Source: Bacteroidota bacterium (GTDB taxonomy: Bacteria; Bacteroidota; Bacteroidia; Chitinophagales; Saprospiraceae). Taken from it: a stretch of DNA of 64,000 nucleotides. Both the position numbers and the translations under genes were made by a program. The stretch covers positions 1 through 64,000 of the forward strand of contig JANSWP010000024.1 of assembly GCA_024743405.1 (NCBI GenBank), read 5' to 3'. Positions 24,005 through 33,564 of this stretch are shown here, piece by piece (the stretch's first letter is position 1; each line of letters opens with the position of its first letter). A model generated the notes under the pieces. It was not told the origin of the DNA, did no database searches, and worked only from the letters and a program-made list of their open reading frames with translations.

Positions 24005-24302
24005 AAAAATAGTCTCTAGAACCTTTCTCTTACGATTTAACTCTTGCGCAAACGTGGCAAGAAATCCTATGAAACCCATTCGGCATTGGAGATTTTGACG
24101 TTAAGAAATTCAATTGAAGGAACATGCTTACTTTGTAAAAACTACCCACGTGAGCTTTGCGAGCATTTGGGTCGTTTGCGTGAGGGCAATTGAATTTTAG
24201 TCAAAATATCCACAGCCTTGACTTTTTTCGTCCTTTTTTTGTCAAGAAAAAAAGGACATATCTAATTTGATTTTATGGTACTGACTTCCCCAGGTTAGGG
24301 TT
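24005..24302 (-). repeat. Composite intergenic repeat R4
   Basis: On the minus strand: CCCTAACCTGG and CAGTACCATAAAA (near 24302-24270), pseudoknot P6, GGCTGTGGATATTTTGACTA, AAATTCAATTGCCCTC, CCCAAATGCTCGCAAAGCTC, ACGTGGGTAGT, GTCAAAATCTCCAATGCCG (near 24100) and TTGCCACGTTTGCGCAAGAG (24065-24046). This is the most complete uninterrupted copy and can serve as the reference for the family. Confidence 0.8.
24217..24257 (-). repeat. Pseudoknot motif P6 with compensatory change
   Basis: On the minus strand GTCCTTTTTTT pairs with AAAAAAAGGAC (11 bp). The loop reads CTTGAC instead of CTTGAT, and the downstream partner reads GTCAAG instead of ATCAAG, so the T-to-C change is matched by A-to-G. Confidence 0.7.
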
Positions 24303-24329
24303 ATTGCAAAATCAATAGAACTTAAAAGA

Positions 24330-24369
24330 AAATGGCATCGGATTAAAAATATCCGATGCCATTTTTTTT
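24330..24369 (+). terminator. Strong intrinsic terminator
   Basis: AAATGGCATCGGAT (24330-24343) pairs with ATCCGATGCCATTT (from 24351), followed by eight T residues in total. It lies 350 bases after the MORN-caspase gene, beyond repeat R4; a transcript ending here would contain the whole antisense R4 repeat. Confidence 0.75.
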
Positions 24370-24468
24370 CACTTAAGTTTAGCACTTATTTTTTCAAAAG
24401 CTCTTTTAGCAGTTCTAAATAATTTTATTTGGTCAATTAAACTATGGTTGCTGTTAATAGAAATGTAT

Positions 24469-24505
24469 GTTACTTTTTCTTGATAAAAAGTAACCAAAAA
24501 TCAAG
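24469..24505 (+). repeat. Pseudoknot motif P7
   Basis: GTTACTTTTT (24469-24478) pairs perfectly with AAAAAGTAAC (24485-24494). Loop CTTGAT (24479-24484) is fully complementary to ATCAAG (24500-24505). It is the cleanest copy. The sequence that follows (about 24506-24585) is unusually GC-rich for this genome and is not shared with the R repeats. Confidence 0.7.
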
Positions 24506-24779
24506 GCAAAACAAAGGCTCTTCGCAGTGCCGCCCCCGCACCCACATGTTTTGCCGTTCCCTGCCCGCCACTATAAAAACACACAATGACCAAATCAAAT
24601 CATTTAGCTCCCGTTTAGCTCTTATAAAATATTGCACAAAACTAATTTCCGTTCAAGTATTTATAAAAAAGAATCTATCTCAAAAGGCTTTTATCAAGTT
24701 AGAGCACAACAGTAAATTCTTAAAAAACGTATCAACCAATTTTTTTGAAGATTAATGGGTTGATGAACCTTCCAAAAAA

Positions 24780-24815
24780 AAAAGTCACGCCGTCGTGTAC
24801 GATGGCGTGACTTTT
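24780..24815 (-). terminator. Terminator of the giant adhesin gene
   Basis: AAAAGTCACGCC (24780-24791) pairs with GGCGTGACTTTT (24804-24815). On the minus strand a run of about ten T residues follows. It lies 30 bases past the adhesin stop codon. Confidence 0.85.
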
Positions 24816-24845
24816 AAAGAAGATCTTTTTAATTACTTATCTTCA

Positions 24846-27800
24846 TTAATCCATTTTCACAAATCGCTCAGAAATTATCTCCCCATTTTTAGGGAAAAAG
24901 ACTAAGTGATACATTCCATTTCGAAGATCGTACACTTCTATTTTAGATTCTTGCTGCGACAGATCAAATGAACGCATCATTCTACCCGAATTATCATAAA
25001 GTTCCGCTTTTACGTTCTGACTATCTTCTAACCATGAATTAGGCAATGAAATAAATAATTCCTCTTGGGTTGGATTAGGAAATAACGTCGGTCGATATTT
25101 CGATATTTGAACATGACTTTGAGCTAGTTCGTCATCATCATTATTATCAACAAGTGGAGATGGTGATGGCGTGTCATCATCTAAAATTTCCCCTTCTCCT
25201 TGACCATCCCCTATGACAGCTCCCCCGGTTGGATTGCTCAAGTTGACATAAAATATTTCATCCATCTCTGGAAAATTATCCTTTCTAACTAAAACAGTAA
25301 AATATTGAAAATTCGAACCACCACTTGTCCAATTCAAGGTTCCAGTAGCAGGGATATAATCATTATTGGCAACCTCTGCCGTTCCATCAGCTGTAGCATA
25401 ATCTACTGAGGTAGCTCCAACTCCCCCAGTTCTTTCTACCTCAAATTGATAGAAAGTAAACCCAAACCAATTGCCCTCTAACTTACTTACATTATTAATG
25501 GAAAGAGTCGTGGTTCCAGTTTGAACATTAAAGGTTACCAAAGAAGTACAATCATCAACATTACCTGAAGCATCTGTAGCCGTCAATGTGACTGTTACAG
25601 GAGTACTAGAGCAAGGTAGAATTGTTTGATTTAAGCTCAAGGAGAAAGAACAATTATCAGAGCTTCCATTATCTACTTCAGAAGGATCTATCGTAACGAT
25701 ACCTCCAGGGCAAGTAATCGTAATATCTTTACATTTAGCTTCTGGATCAATATCGTCAACAACAGTAACCGTAGCCGTACAACTTGAATTATTTCCATTG
25801 ACATCAGTCAAAGACAAAGTAGCCATGTGAGGTCCAACATCATCACAGTTGAAAGAAGATAAATTAATACTAGAACTCGCTATTCCACAATTGTCTGATG
25901 AACCATCATCTACATCACTTGCTGTGACCATTCCAACACCACTACTATTTAATTGAACCGTATGATCTTTACATTTAGCAATAGGAGCCATTGTATCTTC
26001 TACAGTTACAGTAGCTGTACAAGTAGCTGGGTTCCCTCCATAATCCGTTGCTGTAAGCGTAACTGTATGGGTTCCAATATCCATACAGTCAAAGGTATTT
26101 GGACTTACGGATAGTGTTGCGATAGCACAATTGTCAGAAGTAGAATTATATACTTTAAATGGTGATAAAATCACATTTCCGGTAGCATCAAGTTGGATAG
26201 TAGCATCTTTACAAGTTACAACAGGTGCAATATTGTCTTCGACCGTCACTATCGCCGTACAAGTATTTACATTATTACAATCATCTGTTACGGTTAGTGT
26301 AACCGTGTGATCTCCCAAGTCATCACAATCGAAAGAGGTAATGTCAATAGATAAAGATACGCCGCTGCAAAGGTCAGAACTACCATTATCCACTTGAGTA
26401 GCACTCAAGCTAGCTAGTCCACTACTATTTAATTCAACCGTTACAGGTTGACAAAGAGGAGTAGGAACAGTAGTATCATCTACATTGATCGTTTGAGTAG
26501 CATCTGTTCCATTGCCACACGCATCCTTTACCGTGTAGGTTCGAGTAACGACAATCGGACAGGTGCCTGTAGATGCATCTGAATAAGTAACCACCAAATT
26601 TGCATCAGAGGTACAAATATCAGAAATCATTACCCCAGCAGCTTCCAATTCCGCAACCGTCGTATATGCCGCCGATGCCTCCCCAGCACTACAACCTTCT
26701 TCATTTAAGGTCATTAATGTCCCTGTAATGCTTGGTGCAGTATCATCATCTATATTAATCGTCTGATCGCACGTAATTGGGTTCCCACAATCATCCGTCA
26801 CCGTGAACGTTCGTGTAATCACTATCGGACAAGTTCCTGTTGAACTGTCTTTATATTTAATCGTATAGCCGCAAGCTTCCGTAATCGCGCCACCTTCATT
26901 AGTGAATTGTGTATTCGTAATCGTCACATCAGTTTCTGAATAGGCCAATGCTGTCAAACTACCATTCATAATATCTCCCGTATCACAACCTTCCACATCT
27001 CGAGTCGGAGGACAGGTACTAATCACTGGATCAGTCGTATCATCTACATTAATCGTTTGGGTAACATCTGTTCCATTGCCACACGCATCCTTTACCGTAT
27101 AGGTTCTTGTAACCACCACTGGACAAGTACCTGACGAAGCATCTGAATGACTCACCGTCAAATTCGCATCCGTAGTACATACATCCGATATCATGACCCC
27201 TGCTGATTCTAATTCCGCAACCGTCGTATAAGCCGTAGATGCGTTACTCGCACTACAACCTTCTTCATTTAAGGTCATTAAAGTACCCGTGATACTCGGC
27301 TTGGTCGTATCATCTATATTAATTGTCTGCATGCAACTTGTAGTACCGCAATCGTTTGTTATTGTATAGGTTCGAGTTACCACAATCGGACAAGTACCAC
27401 TCGACGAATCTTGATATTTGATTACTACAGGTGAACCTGTAAAGACTCCTCCTTCTGTTGTAAATTCTCCTTCCGTAATGGTTACCTCAGTTTCTGAATA
27501 GGCCAAGGCAGTTAAACCTCCATTCATAATATCACTAGTCCCACAGCCTTCCACATTTCTAGTAGGTGGACAAGTCGTAATCATTGGGGGCAAACTACCT
27601 GTGACGGTTATATCCGCATTAGCAGTTAATCCTACTATAGGAATACTACTTACACGAAGTTCAGAAGTAGTATTGACATAAGTATTTGCAGTTGCAGTAC
27701 ATGGAACCATAACAGTGACTTGGAAGGTACAACTTCCACCATTAGCAGCTAGGGTTCCAGCATCCAAAACTAAGGTTGAAGTACCTGTAAGAGTCGAACC

Positions 27801-30800
27801 AGTTCCACAAGGGTCAGTAGGGAGCGCTCCAACTACTGTCATTCCAGCAATTACAGCATTTAAGTCATCTGTAAAGTCTATATCATTTAAGGCAAAGTTT
27901 TCATTATTGGTAATTGTAAAATCTAAAGTCGTAGTTGCTCCAGCTGCCGTTGTTCCTCCGAAAGCTTTCGTAAAAACAACAGCTCCAGTTACGACTAAAT
28001 TGTTAGAAGCTGCGGGACCTGTTACGGCTAAACCTCCTACGTCCCCTGTTGCTGTACTAGTTGTATTCGTATAAGTATTTGAGTTAACCGCTCCAAGATT
28101 ATTTATGGAAATAGTAAATGTACAACTACTACCTCCTGTCAGGCTAATTCCTGAAGCACTCATCATTCCAGTTCCATCTCCACTAATAGTTCCTCCACAT
28201 GTATTAGAAATAGTAGTTCCCATTGTAGCGCCAGTAATAAATGCATTTAAATCATCTGTAAAAGCAATATTGTCAATAGTATTGGTCGCATCTAGATTAG
28301 TGATGGTAAAATCAAGATTCGTAGAAGCTGTCCCAAATGGAATTGGGCTACTCGGGAAAGTTTTTGATAATTGAATAATTTCACCATTAACTGTCAAATC
28401 ATCTATAGCCGCAGAGATCAAAATTGGATTCCCATTAACAACTGCAGAATTTGAAATAGTCCTATTCGTGTAGTTACCCGTGGCAGCTCCAGTAGGTATA
28501 TTAACATCAACTTCAAAGGTACAACTACTTCCGATTGACACACTTCCTCCAGACATTTGTAAAAAGCCTCCCGCATGAACAAATGTTGAACTCGCTCCAC
28601 AAGAACCATCTGCTGGTGGTGCTACAAAAGTTGCACCAGATAGCATTGTACTCACATTATCTGTGAACTGAATACTTGTGGCATCTGTGGGACTATTTGC
28701 ATCTACTGCTATTGTAAATTTCAATTTAGAGGTCCCTCCTGGTATGACCGGGTCGGTTAAGAATTCTTTGGTGAAATTAATAACGCCAACTAATAAATCA
28801 GCAGTCGCTTGATTTCCAGTGACCGCAGTACTACTTACCGTAGCAGTTACATTACTTGTTGTATTAGTGAAAGTGGCCGGAGCAGCATTATTGGGTAATC
28901 GTAAAGTAACTTTAAAGGTACAATTGGTTCCAGCGGATAAGGTTCCATTACTAAAGGTAAGCACATCATTTGTTCCATTTACACTGAGAGAAGAACCTGT
29001 TCCACATATATCAGACTGTGTTCCTCCTGACTCTACAACCAATCCAGTCAATCCCATAGCAGTTAAATCATCCATAAAAGCGATATTAGTCGCATCGGTT
29101 GGAGCATTTCCGCTTATTTCTATAGAAAATTCCAAATCAACCGTATCGCCAGGATTGGGGGAAGAAAGGAAAGTTTTTGTTATTTGAGGGGCACTTAAAA
29201 CAACCAAATCATCCGTTGCAGGGCTGCCTGTTACAGCATTACCATTAACCGTCCCAGTAATATTACTGGTTGTATTAGTATAAGTACCACCCGCTTGATC
29301 AGAAGGAATATTTATAGTGACCGTAAATGTGCAAGAGCTACCTGCCGCTACAGTACCATTTGAAAGTTGCAAGGCATGAACATCAGTATTAGGAATAATT
29401 AAGCTGATACTAGATCCTGCGCCACAAGGATCAGACGGCAAGACAGCATTTACTGGAAATGGAAGGAAGGTCGTTAATTCATCTGTAAATGAAGCACTAA
29501 TAAGTGAATGCGTCGTACTTGTATTTGTTATAGTAAATTCCAAATCTACAGTTCCTCCAGGTACAACAGGATCATTTGTAAAGGTCTTCGTCAAAATAGG
29601 AGCAGGAGAGACAACTAAATCATTTGACGCTTCATTTCCATTAATCATTGAACCATCAACCGTACCTGAGACGGTTCCAGTAGTATTTGTATAAGTTCCT
29701 GGAGTAGCTGCCCCTGGTACGGTACAAGTTATATTAATCGTACAAGCTCCTTGTGCAGCAATTGTTCCGCCAGAAAGCGAAACTGTAGTTGTTCCAACTC
29801 CCATTACTGACCCACCACAACTATTTGAATTCAAGGTAGAAAAAGTCAATCCTGCTAGGGCAGCATTCAAATCATCAGTAAAAGTTACACCAGTTGCCTG
29901 AAAATCTCGATTGTAATTATTAATTGTAAATTCTAAATCTACTGTCTGTCCCGGTGTTGTCGGATCATTAGTAAAAGATTTTTGAATATGAATTGGATCA
30001 ACGGTTGTTATTAGTTTATCTGTGGAAAAACCAGAATCTTGCCAATCTGCCGTAAGAGACCCAGAAATATTTTCATAGCCAGCCACCACAGAAGGGTCAA
30101 CATCTACTGTTACTGTACAAGATGATCCAGCACTTAATGAGTGAAGGTTATTAAAGTTAGCACCTGAGGCATTTAAAGAAATAGTACTAGTTCCAGAATC
30201 AGCAGTTAGCGTCCCACCACCAGGACCGAAACAATTTGTAGATGCATTTGATGGATTAGCTACTACAAGACCTGCTGGTAAGTTATCAGTGAAATTCAAG
30301 GTTGCTATATTCGATGGATTTAGAGTATTATCAATTGTAAAAGTAAGGGTACTTATTTCTCCTAAATCAACCGTATTTGGCGAAAAACTCTTTGAAAAAC
30401 CAGGCAAGGTTGAACTTACTGTCAAATCATCTGTAGCAGTCCCGCTATTCCCAGCACTTGAGGTCAAATCACCTGTTAAATTTGTGTGTGTTCCAACTGT
30501 ACTTGAAGTTACATTTACCGTAATTGTACAAGTTCCTCCTGCTGCTAATCGTCCATCTGAAAACGTGATAGTACCGTCTCCTGCAACTGCCGTCAGGGTT
30601 CCATCCGCACAAGTGTGAGCAGCATTGGGGACAGCAGCTACTGTCATTCCCGCAGGGAAATTATCTGTAAAATCAAGCATATTCAGAACACCCCCACCTG
30701 TATTATCAATAGTAAAAGTCAGGGTCGTTGAACTTCCTGGTCCAATCGTACTAGGGCTAAAGACCTTAGTAAACCCAGGTTGCCCATTCGTATTCAAAAC

Positions 30801-30842
30801 AAATAGAAATAACCCTCCTAATATTAGGAAGGTATTTCTCAT
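24846..30842 (-). CDS. Giant multidomain surface adhesin-like protein, T9SS cargo
   Basis: About 2000 residues. The signal peptide starts at the ATG at 30842 (MRNTFLILGGLFLFVLNTNG, then QPG); in-frame ATGs at 30872 and 30914 would add 10 or 24 residues and are less likely. In order (numbered from the longest form): eight DUF11-like beta repeats of about 130 residues (46-1100; each opens like FTKVFSPSTIGPGSSTTLTF), about four Cys-containing blocks with an EGC motif (1110-1480), four HYR-like repeats (1485-1800, with DNGSSDNC and TVTVED motifs), a Calx-beta domain (1800-1913, YATADGTAEVANNDYIP), a linker, and a T9SS type A sorting domain (1940-2022, FPNPTQEELFISLP ... ERFVKMD). It should be exported by T9SS and attached to the cell surface. 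The role (adhesion, gliding or matrix) is inferred from architecture. Confidence 0.88.
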   Translation of the reverse strand: MRNTFLILGGLFLFVLNTNGQPGFTKVFSPSTIGPGSSTTLTFTIDNTGGGVLNMLDFTDNFPAGMTVAAVPNAAHTCADGTLTAVAGDGTITFSDGRLAAGGTCTITVNVTSSTVGTHTNLTGDLTSSAGNSGTATDDLTVSSTLPGFSKSFSPNTVDLGEISTLTFTIDNTLNPSNIATLNFTDNLPAGLVVANPSNASTNCFGPGGGTLTADSGTSTISLNASGANFNNLHSLSAGSSCTVTVDVDPSVVAGYENISGSLTADWQDSGFSTDKLITTVDPIHIQKSFTNDPTTPGQTVDLEFTINNYNRDFQATGVTFTDDLNAALAGLTFSTLNSNSCGGSVMGVGTTTVSLSGGTIAAQGACTINITCTVPGAATPGTYTNTTGTVSGTVDGSMINGNEASNDLVVSPAPILTKTFTNDPVVPGGTVDLEFTITNTSTTHSLISASFTDELTTFLPFPVNAVLPSDPCGAGSSISLIIPNTDVHALQLSNGTVAAGSSCTFTVTINIPSDQAGGTYTNTTSNITGTVNGNAVTGSPATDDLVVLSAPQITKTFLSSPNPGDTVDLEFSIEISGNAPTDATNIAFMDDLTAMGLTGLVVESGGTQSDICGTGSSLSVNGTNDVLTFSNGTLSAGTNCTFKVTLRLPNNAAPATFTNTTSNVTATVSSTAVTGNQATADLLVGVINFTKEFLTDPVIPGGTSKLKFTIAVDANSPTDATSIQFTDNVSTMLSGATFVAPPADGSCGASSTFVHAGGFLQMSGGSVSIGSSCTFEVDVNIPTGAATGNYTNRTISNSAVVNGNPILISAAIDDLTVNGEIIQLSKTFPSSPIPFGTASTNLDFTITNLDATNTIDNIAFTDDLNAFITGATMGTTISNTCGGTISGDGTGMMSASGISLTGGSSCTFTISINNLGAVNSNTYTNTTSTATGDVGGLAVTGPAASNNLVVTGAVVFTKAFGGTTAAGATTTLDFTITNNENFALNDIDFTDDLNAVIAGMTVVGALPTDPCGTGSTLTGTSTLVLDAGTLAANGGSCTFQVTVMVPCTATANTYVNTTSELRVSSIPIVGLTANADITVTGSLPPMITTCPPTRNVEGCGTSDIMNGGLTALAYSETEVTITEGEFTTEGGVFTGSPVVIKYQDSSSGTCPIVVTRTYTITNDCGTTSCMQTINIDDTTKPSITGTLMTLNEEGCSASNASTAYTTVAELESAGVMISDVCTTDANLTVSHSDASSGTCPVVVTRTYTVKDACGNGTDVTQTINVDDTTDPVISTCPPTRDVEGCDTGDIMNGSLTALAYSETDVTITNTQFTNEGGAITEACGYTIKYKDSSTGTCPIVITRTFTVTDDCGNPITCDQTINIDDDTAPSITGTLMTLNEEGCSAGEASAAYTTVAELEAAGVMISDICTSDANLVVTYSDASTGTCPIVVTRTYTVKDACGNGTDATQTINVDDTTVPTPLCQPVTVELNSSGLASLSATQVDNGSSDLCSGVSLSIDITSFDCDDLGDHTVTLTVTDDCNNVNTCTAIVTVEDNIAPVVTCKDATIQLDATGNVILSPFKVYNSTSDNCAIATLSVSPNTFDCMDIGTHTVTLTATDYGGNPATCTATVTVEDTMAPIAKCKDHTVQLNSSGVGMVTASDVDDGSSDNCGIASSSINLSSFNCDDVGPHMATLSLTDVNGNNSSCTATVTVVDDIDPEAKCKDITITCPGGIVTIDPSEVDNGSSDNCSFSLSLNQTILPCSSTPVTVTLTATDASGNVDDCTSLVTFNVQTGTTTLSINNVSKLEGNWFGFTFYQFEVERTGGVGATSVDYATADGTAEVANNDYIPATGTLNWTSGGSNFQYFTVLVRKDNFPEMDEIFYVNLSNPTGGAVIGDGQGEGEILDDDTPSPSPLVDNNDDDELAQSHVQISKYRPTLFPNPTQEELFISLPNSWLEDSQNVKAELYDNSGRMMRSFDLSQQESKIEVYDLRNGMYHLVFFPKNGEIISERFVKMD
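26480..27550 (-). repeat. Near-identical direct DNA repeats inside the adhesin gene
   Basis: The stretch from about 26480 to 26990 is repeated at about 27040 to 27550. Shared strings include CATTGCCACACGCATCCTTT (26510 and 27073) and CCTTCTTCATTTAAGGTCAT (26695 and 27260). They encode the EGC blocks. Identity is well above that of the other adhesin repeats, suggesting recent duplication or gene conversion. Confidence 0.8.
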
Positions 30843-30914
30843 TATATCTTTTATTAGGTAAAATTTTTGCATAGCAAAAGCATTTAATTTCTTTAAAGAA
30901 ATAAGGTTATTCAC

Positions 30915-31123
30915 CTGTCTTTAAAAGACAGGGTTTATATGTTCTTTTCGGTTTTTAGATAAAAATAGTCGCTATTGAATCAGACTAACTATTTCTTTTA
31001 ACAATTGAATGGGAAAGTGCAAGAGAGCATTTTTGCTCTTTAGAAATGATATAGTTTAAAAATTAGAAAATTTAGCTATATCTAATATATATTCTTAATA
31101 AAAAAATGTAGCAAAATGAATTG
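30915..31123. other. Spacer upstream of the adhesin gene
   Basis: AT-rich region serving as the adhesin 5' region. It contains a CTTTAAAAGACAGG string repeated in inverted sense around the longest possible start, and a run of seven A near 31100. No gene or recognisable element is seen. Confidence 0.4.
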
Positions 31124-31156
31124 ACTCCCTGCTATCCAATAAGGTCAGCAGGGAGT
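31124..31156. terminator. Terminator after the T9SS coiled-coil gene
   Basis: ACTCCCTGCT (31124-31133) pairs perfectly with AGCAGGGAGT (31147-31156) around a 13-base loop. It sits 30 bases past the minus-strand stop codon at 31186. T-rich sequence is closer on the plus side, so direction is not certain. Confidence 0.65.
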
Positions 31157-31185
31157 TTTATTTTAAAATGATCTAACAAAATAGA

Positions 31186-31878
31186 CTATTCCGTTAGAAT
31201 CATCACTTTTGAATCTATCAATTTACCCTCTACTGTAAGCGTATAAACATAAGTTCCTTGTGCAAAAGACGCTCCATCTATGGTGACTTCACCAATACCA
31301 CCATTTCCGACATCAAAAGATTTCAATAAAGTTCCTCTTAAATCTCTCACTTCGATGCTTGCATTTTGTACATCATCCGGCATAAAGAATTTAACAGTGG
31401 TAGAGTTACTAAATGGATTCGGAGCATTTTGAAGTAAGAAAGACTGCTCTAAAGCTAAGTCAAAGGTCTCATCAGTACAACAGTTAGACATGCCTTTTCG
31501 GATCGTTCTATTCTCTAACTCTAACAACTCATTGTTTTGACGTAAGGCTTGAATTTCCGATTCGAGCGCTTCTATTTTAGCTAGAATAGCATCTGCACTG
31601 ATGGTATTTTGTGGCAATACGTCTCGCCCACCCACTAATTCTAAACTCTCATCCACCGTAGTCAAATCCGCCCAAGGATCAGAATGTTGACCAGGAATAT
31701 CTTCATCACTATTGCTTTTAAGGACATCTGCGACCGTTTTCTCTTGCACTTGCTCTATTTTAGTTGAGGGCTTAGCATCTTGTGACCGTCCATTATCAAG
31801 TTTTTCTACCTGAGCAGTAACCAACTGAAAAACAGCTAATTGGATAAATATGATTAGTAAGAATTTTATATTTTTCAT
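31186..31878 (-). CDS. Secreted coiled-coil protein with T9SS type A sorting domain
   Basis: 230 residues. Signal peptide MKNIKFLLIIFIQLAVFQLV, then TAQ. The N-terminal third is polar and probably disordered. A heptad coiled coil follows (about 95-130: ADAILAKIEALESEIQALRQ, then NNELLELENRTIRKG). The T9SS sorting domain spans 148-230 (LLQNAPNPFSNSTTVKFFMP ... GTYVYTLTVEGKLIDSKVMI). This coiled-coil-plus-sorting-domain layout often accompanies S74 tail-fibre-like proteins in Bacteroidota, and that protein is encoded 54 bases upstream (31933-33564). The two are probably co-transcribed. Molecular role unknown; attachment to the cell surface is inferred from the sorting domain. Confidence 0.85.
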   Translation of the reverse strand: MKNIKFLLIIFIQLAVFQLVTAQVEKLDNGRSQDAKPSTKIEQVQEKTVADVLKSNSDEDIPGQHSDPWADLTTVDESLELVGGRDVLPQNTISADAILAKIEALESEIQALRQNNELLELENRTIRKGMSNCCTDETFDLALEQSFLLQNAPNPFSNSTTVKFFMPDDVQNASIEVRDLRGTLLKSFDVGNGGIGEVTIDGASFAQGTYVYTLTVEGKLIDSKVMILTE

Positions 31879-31932
31879 AATAGAATTACATTTTTCGATT
31901 TAAAAAATTGACAAAAGAAATTTAAAGTCACC

Positions 31933-33564
31933 TTATTCATTTCCGACTTCAGCTGTATTAGTAGGCTCATTTTGTTTCATCACCAATTGAGTCAACTGAT
32001 TAACTTGAGCTTTTAACTGAGCTAATGCTGCTACTTCTTGCTTCAATGCATCAAGTTCCGCTCTTTGAGCATTGATAATTTGGTTTTGTTCTTTAATGGC
32101 TTCTACAAGAATTGGAGTAAGGTTGGAATAATTCACAGACTTATAACCTTCCGTATCTGTATCCACTAACTCAGGATAAATAAGCTCTAGCTCTTGAGCA
32201 ATAACACCTATCTGAGTTCCTTTTTTAAAACCTCTTTCAGGGTATTCCTTGATTCTCCAATCATAACTTACGCCTCTTAATTCAACTACTTTTTCTAAAG
32301 ACCTTTCAAGTGAAGAAATATTTTTCTTGAAACGTATATCAGATGTGCACCCCATAGCGACTGCCTTGAAATCTCCACAAACTGTTAGTTTATGGGAAGG
32401 GCTTGTAGTACCTATACCTACTTTTCCCTCCTTAATATTAAGAACATCACTACCTGCGTTTGGAAAAATTCTAAAAGGTAAAGCAGACCCATTCGTTGCA
32501 TCTCGAATAAAGAAATTCGCTTCATTACCTGCCACATCCCAAGTCTGTGCTGTAAATCCTGATGATCCATCCTGTTCCAATCTTAAAGTTGGTGTGTTCC
32601 CATCCTTAGAATGAATTTGAACAACAGGTGTATTTGTTCCTAATCCAATTCTACCTGCATCTTCCACATATAAAGAGTGAGTAGGCGCTCCAGCCTCAAT
32701 CGTAAATGGCGTTCTACCACCATCTATATCATCAATAGAAAATTTATTAGCACCTCCATTACTAGAATCATTAAAAGTAATTTGCCAATCTCTCGATGGG
32801 AAGCTTGCAGAGGTACTCGTATCCATGGCTCTGATTCGAAGATTATTTTCTTTCAAACGAACCGTATCAAAACCAAAGCTTTCTCCATTATTACAATCTA
32901 ACCCGAAACATCCACTACCCTGTACAATCAAATCATCAATAATCACTTGATCATCCATATTAAATTGAGTTCCATCCCATGCCCTACCAGAAAAATTTGG
33001 ACTATAATCCCATCTTTGATTCAAAGAGGCATAATTACCAAAATTCTCTAAAGCTTTTTGCTCAGTTGCGGAAAGAGAAGAAGGAGTTTTCATCTTTTCT
33101 TCCTTTAGGTCTGGAAGTGCAAATTCTCCTCTTACAATATGGAAGTTATAATTGAAAAACTTAACTTCACTAGGGATGTTCAATTGCTCCTTCAAAGCAG
33201 CAATTTCTTCTGGCGTACCATTTTGAGAAACACTTCTCATCTCTTCTCGCTGCTCTGGTGTTAAAAGAACCATTGGCGTGACTTGCATGGTGTAATTCCC
33301 ATCAAGGAAAGTACCCCCATCTTGTCTTTTGTTTTTGAAAGTTATTTCTTTTTCATTGATTACTTGAGTTCTCCAATAGTAAGAACCTGGTCCACCAATT
33401 TCTATCAAATACCCCATTGAAGGGTTTTCCTCAAACTGAATTTTCGCTTCATTGGGTGTGATATCGAGGTTTTTTACGAAGGATTGAGCCATTATTTCGT
33501 TGACAGACAACAAACAAAATAAGGCAACCATTAAAGTAAAAATGTTCTTTTGTCTCATTTTCAA
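31933..33564 (-). CDS. Secreted tail-fibre-domain protein with C-terminal S74 chaperone
   Basis: 543 residues with a signal peptide ending near NEIMAQ (residue 27). The middle is beta-rich, with ornaments of self-trimerising fibres (GRIGLGTNTPVVQIHSKDG, then GKVGIGTTSPSHKLTVCGD). The C-terminal S74 domain begins at SDIRFKKNISSLERSLEKV (about 405), continues with YDWRIKEYPERG and IGVIAQELELIYPELV, and ends in a coiled coil (about 480-535). S74 domains act as intramolecular chaperones that trimerise the fibre and then cleave themselves off using a Ser-Lys pair; the candidate Ser and Lys lie in SDIRFKK. It is not a phage gene here: it has a signal peptide and no phage neighbours. Probable partner: the T9SS coiled-coil protein downstream. 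Confidence 0.85.
   Translation of the reverse strand: MKMRQKNIFTLMVALFCLLSVNEIMAQSFVKNLDITPNEAKIQFEENPSMGYLIEIGGPGSYYWRTQVINEKEITFKNKRQDGGTFLDGNYTMQVTPMVLLTPEQREEMRSVSQNGTPEEIAALKEQLNIPSEVKFFNYNFHIVRGEFALPDLKEEKMKTPSSLSATEQKALENFGNYASLNQRWDYSPNFSGRAWDGTQFNMDDQVIIDDLIVQGSGCFGLDCNNGESFGFDTVRLKENNLRIRAMDTSTSASFPSRDWQITFNDSSNGGANKFSIDDIDGGRTPFTIEAGAPTHSLYVEDAGRIGLGTNTPVVQIHSKDGNTPTLRLEQDGSSGFTAQTWDVAGNEANFFIRDATNGSALPFRIFPNAGSDVLNIKEGKVGIGTTSPSHKLTVCGDFKAVAMGCTSDIRFKKNISSLERSLEKVVELRGVSYDWRIKEYPERGFKKGTQIGVIAQELELIYPELVDTDTEGYKSVNYSNLTPILVEAIKEQNQIINAQRAELDALKQEVAALAQLKAQVNQLTQLVMKQNEPTNTAEVGNE

Noticed and set aside
24444-24755. 103-residue frame upstream of the adhesin terminator
   Set aside because: It crosses pseudoknot P7 and a GC-rich spacer; composition changes sharply within it and no domain is visible.
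26480-27550. Repeats in the adhesin region as a CRISPR or tandem noncoding array
   Set aside because: They lie in one uninterrupted reading frame and encode protein repeats.
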